Notes under the pieces: model-generated
Databases searched by the model: none
The model's input: only the letters and a program-made list of their open reading frames with translations
Told to the model about the DNA's origin: nothing
Assembly (NCBI GenBank): GCA_964020975.1
Contig: OZ026624.1
Location: 32,407,850 to 32,471,849 of the forward strand
Direction: 5' to 3'
Length of the DNA: 64,000 bases
From: Hermodice carunculata
Taxonomy: Eukaryota; Annelida; Polychaeta; Eunicida; Amphinomidae
Program-made: the position numbers and the translations under genes
In this document: positions 47,219 through 58,925 of the stretch, piece after piece
Layout of the letters: every line of letters starts with the position of its first letter
How positions within the stretch are numbered: the stretch's first letter is position 1

Positions 47219-47323
47219 TAGATATACAATTATGGTCCTTCGGCCGATTATAATGATACCGAACCTCCCGCTTTGCGGTCGGTTGGTATCATTTTAATCG
47301 ACCTTGGGACCATTGTATATCTA
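47219..47323. mobile_element. palindromic foldback/MITE-like element (105 bp)
   Basis: The left arm TAGATATACAAT.TATGGTCC and CGATTATAATGATACC pairs with the right arm GGTATCATTTTAATCG and GGACCATTGTATATCTA, about 45 bases per arm with few mismatches, leaving a short GC-rich centre (CTCCCGCTTTGCGGTCG). As RNA or single-stranded DNA it would form one long hairpin. It has the shape of a foldback MITE. The flanks are too AT-rich to name a target duplication. Confidence 0.6.
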
Positions 47324-47496
47324 ATACGTACTGTTCAAGTCTTCTGGTGTAAAGCGAACAAACACTGGTTAATATCTTTCCTTCCTTGCCATAGTTTGAT
47401 CTTTCATATGCTTTAGTTGCAAGCATTGCTTATGTGACGCAATTTCCATTATGATACACCAGGGATACTCCTCAGTCAAGCGAACTTTCCCATAAA

Positions 47497-50400
47497 TTGC
47501 AGGCAATTTCCTTTGTAAAAAGTATGCTCACAGCTAAACCACATGTTATCCAAAGTGAATTTGTTAACGTTAGTTGTGTTTGTCAGGTTATAGACTCTTA
47601 CAGTTATTTCTGTGGAGAAAAAGAAGTTGAAGTCATCATATCGGTCTTTGTACGCCTGCTTACTGGTATCTTACTTGTATTACTAACCCAAATGTTTACG
47701 TTCAACACTACAGCAGACCTTGATTTCTTTTCCAGTCTTCCATTGATATGAATCCAAATCCCGGACAAAACGACCTCTCTGCGAAAAATTACTTAAAACT
47801 TCCCACTTATAACGTCTCTAATATTCAGTGTTAGGGCAAACTTGATAAACATCAATTATTAGCCCAAGCCGGAAATTCAGATGTTATTACTTTATCTAAA
47901 AACTTGGCTTGCTGAAGAGACTGTCCCACAGGACGAGGGTGATATGTTTCTTCTTCGCTACCATGTCGAAGGCACACCGATCTAGAAGATCTTTATTCAG
48001 ATGTATCTGGGTTGAGAGTACTACAAAACATGGGCTCTTACTGATTAGAAGTTATTTTTGACCTCCTGGCCAGCCTGCTGGAATATGGCATGCCTTTCCT
48101 GAGTCTTTAAATACCTCCATCTCTATAGTGCTTGAAAGTAACCCACACTTTCTCCTGATTACTGGTGTTAATGATTGATGCTCAGACTGGAATTCACCAC
48201 ATCAGGATTGTGATCTTGGTTTAGCGCTCTTCAAACTAGTTTCTCAACACAACTTCTATTGGCCTATACAGGAACCTACATAAACCACCGAATACTCAGA
48301 AAACCTGCTTGATCTTATCATCACTGACTATTCTGGTCTGATGCTTAACAGTGGTGTTTATTACTCCTCTTTCCAATTCTGATCATGTGATCTTGTTCTG
48401 CTGTCTCTCACTATCGCATCTTAAAGATTTGCCGTTCAAACGTCATGTTTTGAACTACAATAAAATCGTTTTTCTCGGAACGTAATTCTACACTCTTATA
48501 AGCGCATTCAAACCCAGCCCACGATGTCTATGACAACCTTGCTGATGTTATTTTTACACTAATCAGACTTGCTTCTTTCCACTGTCAAGGAATGTATACT
48601 TAAAGAGAAGTCATCGTAAGACCATCTGCGTTTAAAGAAACCAGATAACATGTCACGTCCTTACACGCTCGAGGTTTCCTTGAAGGTCGAGAAGTTTTGC
48701 CCGCTTTACAAAAGATCACATAACCATGTCCTCAACAAAATTTGAAAATCAATGTGATTTTCCTGTACTAAATTACGTTCTAAACTGGATGATACCAAAA
48801 TAAATCCATAACAATGGTGGAGCTAATCTAAGAATTTTGGGGATCTAAAATCCACCCGGATATTCCTCCAATTATTGAAAAAGACTAAATTATATCTTGC
48901 AATGTAAACAAATATGACATTTCCAATGGGTATTTTGCAAGTCAATGCACAACTTCTGCCGACATTGAATCCCTTCCAATGCCTGAATTTAGTCATCGCA
49001 CTGTGTCTAGATTAATTGAAATCACGTTTATTGAGAAGGACGCTTTGAAAGTTTTATTTTCTCTAAAAGTTACTTCTGCCACCAGGCTTGACAGTATTAT
49101 CAACATCCTTCTCAAGAATCTGTAATCCTCTTACAACAATATTCAAACTTTCTCTGAAGAAAGCTTACTTTCCCTCGTCCTGAAAATATCCAATATTCGT
49201 CATGGCTTCAAAACATCTAAGAGACAAAAAAAGTAACTACAGGCCGAGATCCTTACTCTGTAATGTTTTCAAAGTCTTTGAATGACTAATGTTTCATGCT
49301 CTCTATGAATGTTTCACTATAAACAATCTCTTAATATTTAACAATTCGGGTTTCAAGGCAGGCAACTCAACAGTCAATCAACTTATCTACCTACTCCATA
49401 TAATCTGCAACTGTCAGCTCCTATCAAAAGAAGCCAAAATGGTATTTTTGACGTTTTTAAAGCGTTTGAAAAGGTATGGCATCCTGGACTTCTCTCTAAA
49501 CTTAAACAATCGGCCAATTCTTGAATACGGTCGTGTATTGTTGGACAACTGTGGTAAGGTGCCATCTGATCATCTTGTTACCTGGGTCGAAAGCTATCTC
49601 TCAAGTCGCCTCCAGAGAGTTACTATTCATGGTCAATCTTCTCCCTGGCTTCCTATCCAGGCTTGAGTACCTTAGGGCTCTATCCTCGGGCCACTGGTAT
49701 GCTTGGTTTATGTAAATGACTTAGTGGACGATGTCACATGTGATGTCAGGTTGTTCGCTGCTGATACTAGCAAACTCAAAATTGTCATTAACCCTGTTCA
49801 ATTCTCATGCGACCTGAATACCAACCTGTCTCTGATATATCACTGGGACAGGCTATGGCGAGTATTATTCAATGCCATCAAATCACTATTTGTTATATTT
49901 TCCTCGAAAAGCATGGAACCCCATCATCCGCCTATTTTCTTAGGTGGGTCTCCGATTCCGAAAGCAGACAGTCATACACATCTGGGTATCACCTTGAGTC
50001 GTGACTTATCTTGGTGTGTCGTATTATACAGATTGCCAATAAAGCTGGTCAAAGAATTTCCTTACTCTGGAGGTTTAGGTATTAACTGTCACGCAAATCC
50101 TAGTCAAACTGCATTGTTTTATGATCCGGCCAATTCTTGAATACAGTTGTGTATTGTTGGACAAATATGGTAAGGTGCCATCTGATCACTTGGAATCAAT
50201 TTACCGTAACACTGCTAAAATTTCTACCAGTGCTTTGAAACATAAGTCACATGCTGACTTACTTTGTGAATTTGGCTGGTCAAATCTTGCAGACAGACGT
50301 AAATACTTCAACCTTGTCGTCCTTTAAATAGTGTACCACAAACTGACTCCTTCCAATCTTTCTAATCTAATACCCCCCCTCCCCCGTTTGGTCATGCTCT

Positions 50401-50515
50401 CCAACTTTCAACTTTCAGTGCACCTCATTAGAAGCAGAACGTCGAACATTAGAGGTTCAGTCTCCTTACATATATTTAAATCGACACTTATAACTACTCT
50501 CTTAGCCACAGACAA
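47497..50515 (+). pseudogene. degenerate CR1/L2-group LINE ORF2 with relic leader and 2A-like motif
   Basis: A hydrophobic leader (VIISVFVRLLTGILLVLL, near 47630-47690) is followed at 47751 by DMNPNPGQ, which keeps the 2A spacing D-x-x-x-N-P-G. Endonuclease remnants follow to about 48450. RT blocks then appear: NYRPRSLL near 49230, SGFKAGNSTVNQLIYLLH (49340), DVFKAFEKVWHPGLL (49457-49500), WVESYLSSRLQRVTIHGQSS (49590-49640), GSILGPLVCLVYVNDLVDD (49675-49735), FAAD in place of FADD (49755), HTHLGITLSRDLSW (49970) and the thumb RPILEYSCVLLDKYG (50128). It ends with SVSLHIFKSTL near 50490. Many stops and frame changes; inactive. Confidence 0.75.
49508..49575 (+). repeat. misplaced internal duplication within the LINE remnant
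   Basis: About 66 bases starting CGGCCAATTCTTGAATACGG are about 92 percent identical to 50127-50193 of the same element. The sequence encodes the RPILEY...GKVPSDHL thumb segment, which belongs at the downstream site. Here it interrupts the palm, between GLLSKL and VTWVESYL. Confidence 0.8.
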
Positions 50516-51409
50516 TGTTTCTTAGTTCTATCTCCATGTTGATAGATTTGCTAACATTTGGCATTTGCACATATGCCCAGATACTTTAGTTCAAACTTTG
50601 ACCATCACAAAGTTACCATCCTTCCTGACCCATCATGTGGCTGAACTTATCCCACTAAAGGCTTAAAGCATTGTTTAAAGAAACAAATCACTTAATACTG
50701 TCATTCCTTTGACTACTCAGGGGTTAACCCCATCTTATAATCCATATTGATACTTATAGGTTAGTTGAAATATTTCTCCATGGCAATATTGAGTTTACTA
50801 ACTGCCTAAATATCCAGATCTGTGATGCCCTTCAGCAGCACATTATTGTTACCAGGCGCTTTATCAAATAAATGTTTCAGTTGGTATGATCATTGGTTTG
50901 GGCCATGCAAATTTATCGGTATCACACTTTTTCCCACATTTGGTAAATATTGAAATTAAGTTCATATTATTGCACAAAATTTAATGCTTGGTTAATTTGT
51001 ATTATGTAATCAAATCTTAATATTTGTTGAGTTTTCACTGGTGTTATACATGTATATCCTAATAAATGTATATTGTTCCTTGTATCTTGTATATACTTAC
51101 TGTGTGTCCATGTTCTGGAGATCCAATATATTAGGCACCTCAATTTACCATGGGGATGTCCAGATAAGTTAATATATTTAAACCAAGACACATATATAAA
51201 TACATGCATACCTGTTGTTTCCTCATGTACTTATTATATTGCAGTCTTATCCTATTGTGGTTGAGTTGAAAGGTTGGTATACATAGCAGTATGGAAACTC
51301 GATTACATCAATTTAATTTTTTCTCATAAACTGCGGATCTATATGATCTATATGCATGGTTAATAACGAAATTTAGATATGTTTATACAGGCTGTATTTA
51401 CTTTAATAG
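50516..51409. other. no recognisable feature
   Basis: Probably LINE 3' UTR in its first part, then unique AT-rich sequence preceding the acceptor at 51408-51409. Confidence 0.35.
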
Positions 51410-51578
51410 TGCATGATGTCACTGGTTTGTGGAACATCACTTGGCCACCGGTTAACACGACGGTCCGGTTGCAGGATGTCGCTGAACTTAACTGTACCGT
51501 CACCGGCAGCCAAGCGTCTGGACAGTACATTGAGTGGACCTTTTCCAGTGATCCTGATGTCGTTCTCTACAACTCCAA
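51410..51578 (+). CDS. Ig-domain protein, exon for the first half of an Ig domain (partial gene)
   Basis: An AG at 51408-51409 opens a 169-nt exon in phase 1 and GTAAGA at 51579 closes it. The encoded segment includes WPPVNTTVRLQDVAELNCTV and GQYIEWTFSSDPDVVLYNS: a B-strand cysteine in VAELNCTV and a C-strand tryptophan in IEWTF, with two possible N-glycosylation sites (NIT, NTT). This is a V- or I-type Ig half-domain of a secreted or surface protein. The matching second half was not found downstream in this window. The other acceptor at 51389-51390 would put the start in phase 0 and is less fitting. It may belong with the Ig exons at 13.8-14.7 kb or the signal exon at 37.1 kb. Confidence 0.55.
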
Positions 51579-51807
51579 GTAAGATATGTACATGTAGGCA
51601 ACCTACAAACTCTGATAAGTATGTGGTGCGACAGTTGTTGACATTCGTGTGTCCGTCCATGGCATATAGCAAGGCTTTCATCAAATGAACATAACACTAA
51701 AAAATTCCCATTGATAAAAAATAATTTTTTGCCCTTTTTTGCATAGGAACATTCATCTGTAGACTGTATAGAGAAGTTTTATTTCATGGAAACAAACTGA
51801 ATGAAGA

Positions 51808-51900
<93 letters not shown>
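51808..51900 (+). repeat. (TA)n(TG)n compound microsatellite
   Basis: About 11 TA units followed by about 35 TG units. Confidence 0.9.
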
Positions 51901-51989
51901 GAGGCTGGATCAATTTTTTTAAAAACAGTAACCTGTCGATACACACAATGCTGGCCTTTGTGTACATTCCATGTGCATTAACATTACCC

Positions 51990-52330
51990 TCCATGTACTG
52001 TATGTATGATTACATTATATTATCTATGCTCTCTGCGTATGACCACATAAAATCATCAGTGTATGTTATGTATGACCACATTAAATTTGTGTACTCTTTG
52101 CATCATGATATACCATCACTGTGCTCTGTCTGTAACCTCATACTGTCATTGTTGTGTTTTGTGAATGACTATACTCTATCATCTTTGTATTCTATGCATA
52201 AACAGATTACATCATCGATGCACTCTGTATGGTCAGATAACACCATCTGTGAACTCTATGCATGGTCATATAATACTATCTGTATACTCTATGCATGACT
52301 TCGTTGTATCATCCATGAATCTATGTATAA
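51990..52330 (+). repeat. ~33-bp minisatellite, about nine diverged units
   Basis: The theme CTCTATGCATGACCACATAA followed by YACCATCTGTG recurs about every 33 bases. Because 33 is divisible by three, the plus frame 51948-52298 stays open with an 11-residue period; this is not evidence for a gene. The same unit appears at 60596-60700. Confidence 0.8.
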
Positions 52331-52527
52331 TGGAATCCCTCTTTAAAACCACCTGAGGGACTGAAAAATAGGCAAGTGGCGTTAATGGGATGTATTCTAA
52401 TTAAAGATTAACAAAACTGGGTCTGTACATTGGTGGTCTTAATATAGAAATGACCTCTTTATGGGGTGGGCTTAATTGGAGACTATTATCTTTCTTTTTT
52501 TTCTCCCTCTCTCTCGTTATAAATACA

Positions 52528-52532
52528 TACAT

Positions 52533-52595
<63 letters not shown>

Positions 52596-52642
52596 CATAT
52601 ACACACACGTGTATATATATATATGTACATATGCACACACAC

Positions 52643-52700
<58 letters not shown>
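52528..52700 (+). repeat. (CA)n(TA)n compound microsatellite
   Basis: Two CA-then-TA blocks with TGTACATATACAC interruptions. Confidence 0.9.
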
Positions 52701-52702
<2 letters not shown>

Positions 52703-52734
52703 TGTACGTGTGTGTGACCAAGTTACCCTTTTCA

Positions 52735-53030
52735 CATGTAAAACGGTCTGCGAGGCAAGTAACGTGGAGGCCCAGTTGGTATTTGTATAGTCGTTTTATT
52801 TTTGGTAGACACGTTCCTACAAGTCAGGGCCGACATCAACTCTGGAGATGCCAGAGTTGGTTGCAAGTTCAACATTTATCTTAATCGATATTTGTTATAA
52901 GTATTTTGTTGTGTCTCGTGCATGAGCATTTGATTATCTTGTCCGTTTTATAGGATATATGGTTATTGATTATAAGTTGGAACTTGAAAGGTTTGTAATA
53001 TAACAAGTCATCATATCAATTTGTTATATT
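52735..53030 (-). repeat. LTR-like repeat, downstream copy
   Basis: Matches 58310-58840 in the same orientation in several blocks: GGAGGCCCAGTTG/GGAGGCCCTGCTG, GTTTTATTTTTGGTAGAC, GGTTGCAAG, TTAATCGATATTTGTT, GCATTTGATTATCTTGTCC and TTGTAATATAACAAGTCATC. On the minus strand an AATAAA lies in it. Old, perhaps 20 percent diverged from its partner. Interpreted as the 3' LTR of the fossil at 52735-58840. Confidence 0.5.
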
Positions 53031-55055
53031 CGCCGCTGTCCTTACTATATTTGTTGCAAAAGAAATAAAAATGCGTCAACAGACATGTTATGTTCCACCA
53101 TATGTTCAGATAGTTCGTCAAATGAATGAAGTTGAAGTACGTCAGTAATCCAACGATAGTTAAGCTAATTAGTGCCCAGAATGTTGTTGAAGAAGGTTAT
53201 CAAAGTAGAAATATCGATAGAGCTCAGTTCTTCGTTAGGTTATATGATATCCGATCCATATACTCCAATATCTGATTCATAATCAGATTTGCACTTCATA
53301 AATTGTTGCCAAGCAACATCTGAAGATTTTGTAACAACCACTGGGTGGATTTGGCAGTTCTCCTATACACACAGTTTGATCAAATTTATCAATAAATGGT
53401 GTTACACAGTAGTTACATTTTATATTCTGCATCAGTTAGATATGAAGCCATTCGAGTATGTACATCTAGGAAGGAGCAGTCAAAGATGAGGCAGGTGGGA
53501 TCAAATCCTGGGAATGATGATGGGATAAGGACAGCTTACGTATTTCTTTCCCAGTATGTTAGGATCTGATGAGTTTCCCAACACAAATTGGATATCAGAT
53601 TACTATAAAAGCAGTACAGTACTTCATATGATATGTGCCTTTGTAGGCACTCCATTCTGCTAATAGGATGGGTTTACCCACACTGATCCAACCATGTACT
53701 AGAACTACCAGGCCTCCTGCTTGCTGTGTGCTTGGCATGCCTCTGTGTTCAGTGGATCATTAACATCATCATTATCCAAACAAGCAACACCAACATCACC
53801 TTCTCTAAAGTCACCATCAAGTTTAAATACTTTAAATTTATGTCTTTGTTTACTGGCATATCTTTTGTTTTGGTAATAATAATAATCATAATAATAGAAA
53901 TGTATGCCAGTTGATACAATGCTGGTAAATGTGAAAATTACAGAAATTATCAGACCAATTTTGAGAAAAAACTTATAAGGTTTATCTCCAGGAATGAAGT
54001 CTTCTTTCACCTGATTTAAAGCAGTTTTTTGGCTCAGCAATTGGCAAAAATGGAATGTCTCTTTCTAAGAGGCCCTTTAACTTGAGAATGGTGAGAAGTT
54101 TTCGGAACGAGTGTGTAAGAAGTTCTAAATATCGTTAATAAACAATTCAATTTTAATGCCTGCAACATTAATGGTCGAAACATGCTGGATGAATTTCCTT
54201 GTCAGTATGAAGGAGCCTGAATTGATCTGCCTGAGCTCCACAACCAGAATGTAAACGAAATATTTCCATGAGTTTTGCCATTTTGAGGTTTGAAGTTTGG
54301 TGTCTGTTGTTATCATAGCATTTCAAATTAAGAGTGAGAAGAGAGCAAAATGCTCACAGCAGGTTCTGTTGAGCCACTTAGATAGCCAAAGCACCCCAGC
54401 CACAATTGGTATTTATGGCCAAGCGTCATGTTACAGCATCTTGGATTTAGTACACCACCATCCTGCCCTAATGCAGAAAATATGGAGACTCACTTTTTAA
54501 ATAAATAAAATTTTAGCTCACTGCTTTGATCAAACTAGACAATTTATAGTTAGAAGTGTAGTTTTGTATAATCCCCATAATTCAAAATGAATAAAAAGGA
54601 GCAGCTCTCGAAAATTCAGTACATTTTTCACGTTTGTATCAGTCCATACATTCCGCATATCACAAAAGTAAAGACTGCATAAGACAATACTTTCAATTCT
54701 ACTTCATTTTTCAGGAAGAAAGTGCAGGTCACATTGCAGTAAAAACCACACTAGTATCTAGTTCATACCCAATACTAACATATAAAGATTAAAACAGATG
54801 TTTTCAACTTTACTTATGGAGATAGAGGGCACGTTTATAGCCTCATGCTCTGCTATTAATGCTCAAATAGACCCAGTGATAATTCAAGATCAAAGATTCC
54901 TTCAGTTCTATTTCTTTTTAATAATGAAGCATATGTCTCACTGAAGTATAAATATACCGTTATTCAGTTCATACTTACAACAAATAGCTGATTATCAATA
55001 AAAAAAGTGTGTGGAACGAAACTGACTGTAACTTAGCAGCATGTTTGTTGTAGGC
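53031..55055. other. unassigned interior of the LTR-element fossil or host DNA
   Basis: No RT or integrase motif can be read with confidence. Small frames on both strands are unrecognised. Confidence 0.3.
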
Positions 55056-55059
55056 TTTA

Positions 55060-56025
55060 GCATGCTCCGTTATTCATACACTTATAGACCTAAATGGCAA
55101 GTCAAAAGTGAAGAGTGCCTTCGACCGCGTCTATCACCCTTGGTTTCCTCTACAAACTACAGAGATCTGGCATAAATGGTCCTTTGTTGCAATGGTTCAG
55201 AGACTTCTTAGAGGAACGCGAGCAAAAAGTTGTAGTTGAAGGAGAGTCGTGACAATGGGGACTAGTCAAAGCAGGCGCCCTACATGGGTCTGACCTAGGA
55301 CCACGTTTAGTTTTTATATACATCAATGATATTGTAAACACTGTTCAGTCATCTATACCACTTTTTGCCGATGATACAACTCTTTTTATTAGGGTGAAAA
55401 ATGCCATTGCAGCGATCAAGATTCTTAACAAGGACCTACAGGAAGTTGAAGCGTGGTCGGGGCAGTGGCTTGCATCCTTCAACCCGACAAAAACTAAGAG
55501 TATGATAATTTCAAAGGAAAGAAATCCTTCACAGTACGCTGATCTAGTTTTTTGTGAGCAATACACTGCCAAACGAGACCGTTCACAAACATTTGGCCCT
55601 AACAAAAGGTTCTGCTCTGACATGGTCTAGTCACATTCAGGAATTGATTACTGAAGGAATGAAAACTGGTTAACATCTTGAAATATTTACAATTTCGGCT
55701 AAATAGGAAATCTCTTGAAATAATTTACCTTTCTTTTAAGATCTTTTTGGAATGTGGAACACTAGTCTGCGACAACTGCACAACACAGGAATCCATTCAT
55801 TTAGAAAATTGTCCAACTACCTGCTGCCAGAATTATTACTGATGCCACTGCTGGTACCAGTCATAATCTTATTTATAAAGAGTTTGATCTTGAGAGGTTA
55901 TCAACAACGTTAACGTCGTTAAAAAGGCAAACTAATTTTATTTTTCAAAATTATGAACAGCGGATTTCCCCAATATCTGAAAGCTCTTATCCCAGCCCCC
56001 TTCCGGAAAAAACAAAAGCAGTGAG
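55060..56025 (+). pseudogene. LINE reverse-transcriptase fragment (CR1/Jockey group)
   Basis: It begins abruptly at motif A (KSAFDRVYHPW, near 55110), continues with GPLLQWFRDFLEEREQKVVV (near 55180), GSDLGP (near 55290), INDIVNTVQSSIPLFADDT (55323-55380, catalytic aspartates kept) and a long in-frame stretch at 55394-55550 with LNKDLQEVEAWSGQWLASFN. A C-terminal trace with GFPQYLKALIPAPFRKK is near 55960-56020. Several frame changes; no 3' tail hairpin seen. It lies in opposite orientation inside the LTR-element fossil, so it inserted there after that element did. Confidence 0.7.
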
Positions 56026-56449
56026 GTAAGTGGAGGTCTCTAGAAATATGATCAATATTTTTTTTTTTCAGGATTGAAGTTTTGGGACAGCAGGAAGGGT
56101 CTTCAACTTCATTCTGTAGAATATCTGTGAAGGAAACTACATAATTAATGTCTAAATTGAGCCATTGATTTTTCAGCATGTGCCACAACACTTCCAAGTG
56201 ATATGATAATTGCTTCACCAGTTGTATTTATAAGGGATTAATGGAACCTGACCATTCTGTTCTACTGCAATGAATAAATTTGGTATCAGTATTTTAGGCT
56301 TATTAGCTAGGACTGTTGCCTTTTTTAGTAGAGTGATTATATAATCTCTGCTTGGTATCTGAATCAGGGAGCTGCTCATTTTCCAGTATTGTTATGATTG
56401 TAACATAATTTTGTCAAACATTTGCAGTGCCCTACTTTTATAATTTATA

Positions 56450-57745
56450 TTGGCTTTTTGTCATATTCAGAAAATCACTTCCCGAAAGGGCATCCTTTTG
56501 ACGTCCTCTAATAACCTAGAATGTCATCATTATTTTGCTTTTGCCTTTCAGCTGTAAAGTAGTGATAGTACCTAAATTTGTCAATTTATGTCCAGTTACA
56601 CCTGACAAAGGAGATTCCTTACCTTTTTGCAATTTGATCTTTTCATCTATTTCATCATATAGTGCTTTAGAAGTTTCACTGGTATCTGCTCCAGTATCTC
56701 AAATTGGATGTATTTGTATTTCTCTGATCACAATTGGGACCATAGGTGTGTATAAGGGCAGCGGGTTTGTCAATAATATGCCAGGCACAGCAGCCTCAAG
56801 GTCTGCACTGGCATTGTCTAGTTTAGCTGACTATTTTGGCCTGTCTGTTGCTGCTGTGTCTTCATTTGGTCCTTTTTAATCCTGCACTCTCTATTTATGT
56901 CCAACCTTCCCACAGTTTGCGCAGTAAGGCAGACCATCAGGAGTGAATTTTAACTGCTCCTTTGGATACACCTGTTCTGTAGTTTTGGTTTTGTTTCCAT
57001 ATTGCAACTTTATAACAGTGTTTACAGCCAAAACATGGACCATCATGTTTTTTTAATTCACCCACAGAGCTCTCCAAGCTATTGAAAACTCCTCATTTTT
57101 CTGTGAAAGTAACTGCATAAAAGTCAATTTTCATTGGCTCTTCAAGTCTTCTTAACTTTATGGTCTTATTTACCAACTGCTTAATTATGGGCATCTGAAG
57201 TGCATTGTCTAATGTGTTTGGCTTTTGTCTGATGCTTTTGCAAGCAGTGATGTCATATGTAATGCCTTCTGAAAAGATGTCTTTCAGTGGCATCTGTATC
57301 AATTGGTCAGAAAGATCAAAAATGCTTCTTCAGCCAAATATATAATTTTTTCAAGTTATATCTAAACTGACTCAGAGGAACCCCTGTTTTAATTTTAGTC
57401 TTTGCATAGCCAGTTCCATATCAGCAGAGTCACTGACTTGAGTTTTCTAATGATTTACAAATTCAGTCCAGGCAATTCCTGGATTTGGACACAAAACTTG
57501 GCAACAATATTCTGAGGCTGCACCATTTAGGGTTTGTATTGCAAGTAGTTTCATTCTTTAATTATCACGGTCAACGCTGACACCTAATTTATCCATGTCT
57601 CTCAGCCATGTTTTCAAATTTCTTCCAGATTCTCCTGTTAAAGGCTTTATTTTATTAACCAATCCTGGAGCATGGAATTCATATTGCAAAACTTTAGAGT
57701 TTCTTGTTAATACATAAGCTGGTATTTCAACTGCAGCCATTTTGC
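56450..57745 (-). pseudogene. gag-protease region of the LTR-element fossil
   Basis: The gag N-terminal part near 57740-57560 includes LTGESGRNLKTWLRDMDKLG, a capsid-type gag segment. A zinc knuckle of CCHC type lies near 56930-56890, preceded by PDGLPYCANCG. The protease motif DTGAD lies near 56690. The family is probably Ty3/gypsy by gag and knuckle type; the pol evidence needed to confirm this is missing. Broken in many places. Confidence 0.5.
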
Positions 57746-58309
57746 TGAATTATGACTTAGTATAGTGAGAAAAACATAGAGAATTTAAAGATAACACTAC
57801 AAAAATGATAATGCAAATTGATGGTTAGTCTTTCCAGTGAAGCTAGAATTGAAGCAAAGCCAAAGTGGTACTTAGTGTGCTGCAGTCTGGTCTGCTATGG
57901 CCATCTGGTGCAGCCCATAAATGTTCAATGTTTAGTTGCAAGGTAGCACATTCCTAGGTTTCTTTTCTAAATTGAACAGTTCTAGTGATGTTAAACTTTT
58001 TTTATGTGTAAAAGTATTCTGATCACTGCATCATTTATTTGTAAGCAATTTTCTCGGGTTTTTTCATATAATTAGACAGTGTCATTACCAAATCCAAACG
58101 AAAAGCCTAATGAAACAAATCCAATTCAATACCGTCACAAAGGCAATGTCCCTTTATATGTATGGCTGAATCACATAAATTGATGGTTTGTCTTTACCAA
58201 AAAGAGTCCAAAATGTGTGTGCAAAGGTCCATAGGGTCAAAAATCCATGTCTAGTTCTAACATGACAGAATGCAAAAAGTTTTGTATAAGATTATAGGCC
58301 TATTTCATT
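57746..58309. other. untranslated leader of the LTR-element fossil or unassigned
   Basis: Between the gag start and the upstream LTR-like repeat. No primer-binding site could be named with confidence. Confidence 0.3.
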
Positions 58310-58840
58310 AATTGCCTTCCAAGCAAGTTGGAGGCCCTGCTGATTTTTGTTTGGTGGTTTTATTTTAGGTAGACTGGTAGTAAGTCAAGTCAACACTGGG
58401 GCTGCTACAGTTGTTTGCAAGCTTAAAATTAATCTTAATTGATATTTGTTGTGAATTGTCCATGCCCTAAAAACTTGACTGCAGATACCAATTGAAATAA
58501 CGTAAGACAACTCTCATTTCTTTTTGCAACATATAGCTCATAATGTCTACTCTAAATAATTATTACTTGGATATCGCCTTGGTTTACAAGGGTTTTGGAC
58601 TTTCATCTTAATTTATGATTAGTTGTTTATTTTATTAGCTGTACTAGAGCTGCTTCTCTGTTGTATGAGTCTTTATTGTCTCTCTTGCATTAGCATTTGA
58701 TTGTCTTGTCCCTTGTATAAGATACATATTTATTGATTTTCAGTTGGAACTTGAAAAGTTCCTACTATAGTTTGTAACAAAAGAAACTTGAAACGTTTGT
58801 AATATAACAAGTCATCATATCATTTTGTTGCAATATATGT
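58310..58840 (-). repeat. LTR-like repeat, upstream copy
   Basis: Shares the blocks listed for 52735-53030 but carries about 170-200 extra bases in the middle (around 58470-58650). On the minus strand it precedes the gag region, as a 5' LTR should. Confidence 0.5.
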
Positions 58841-58856
58841 ATATATATATATATAT

Positions 58857-58908
<52 letters not shown>

Positions 58909-58925
58909 CGAGAGAGAGAGAAAGA
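58841..58925 (+). repeat. (TA)n(GA)n microsatellite
   Basis: A short TA block then about 35 GA units with two AAAG or GC interruptions. Confidence 0.9.

Larger units (their letters stand above)
52735..58840 (-). mobile_element. LTR-retrotransposon fossil (Ty3/gypsy-like), broken and old
   Basis: Minus-strand order: LTR-like repeat (58840-58310), gag region (57740 to about 56890) ending in a CCHC zinc knuckle, protease region (about 56760-56500) with a retropepsin-type DTGAD motif, a much reduced pol interval, and the second LTR-like repeat (53030-52735). A plus-strand LINE fragment lies inside at 55060-56025. Many breaks and large losses; clearly dead. LTR divergence by eye suggests an old insertion. 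A minus-strand stretch with one membrane-spanning-like segment near 53.9 kb is unassigned. Confidence 0.55.

Noticed and set aside
51948-52298. 117-codon frame that looks like a repetitive protein
   Set aside because: The frame is open because the minisatellite unit is 33 bases long; it has no start context or homology.
52735-52795. Apparent second half of an Ig domain ([16 protein letters not shown]) after the Ig exon at 51410
   Set aside because: The same sequence belongs to a repeat also present at 58310-58372 next to the gag fossil, and no splice pair in the right phase was found.
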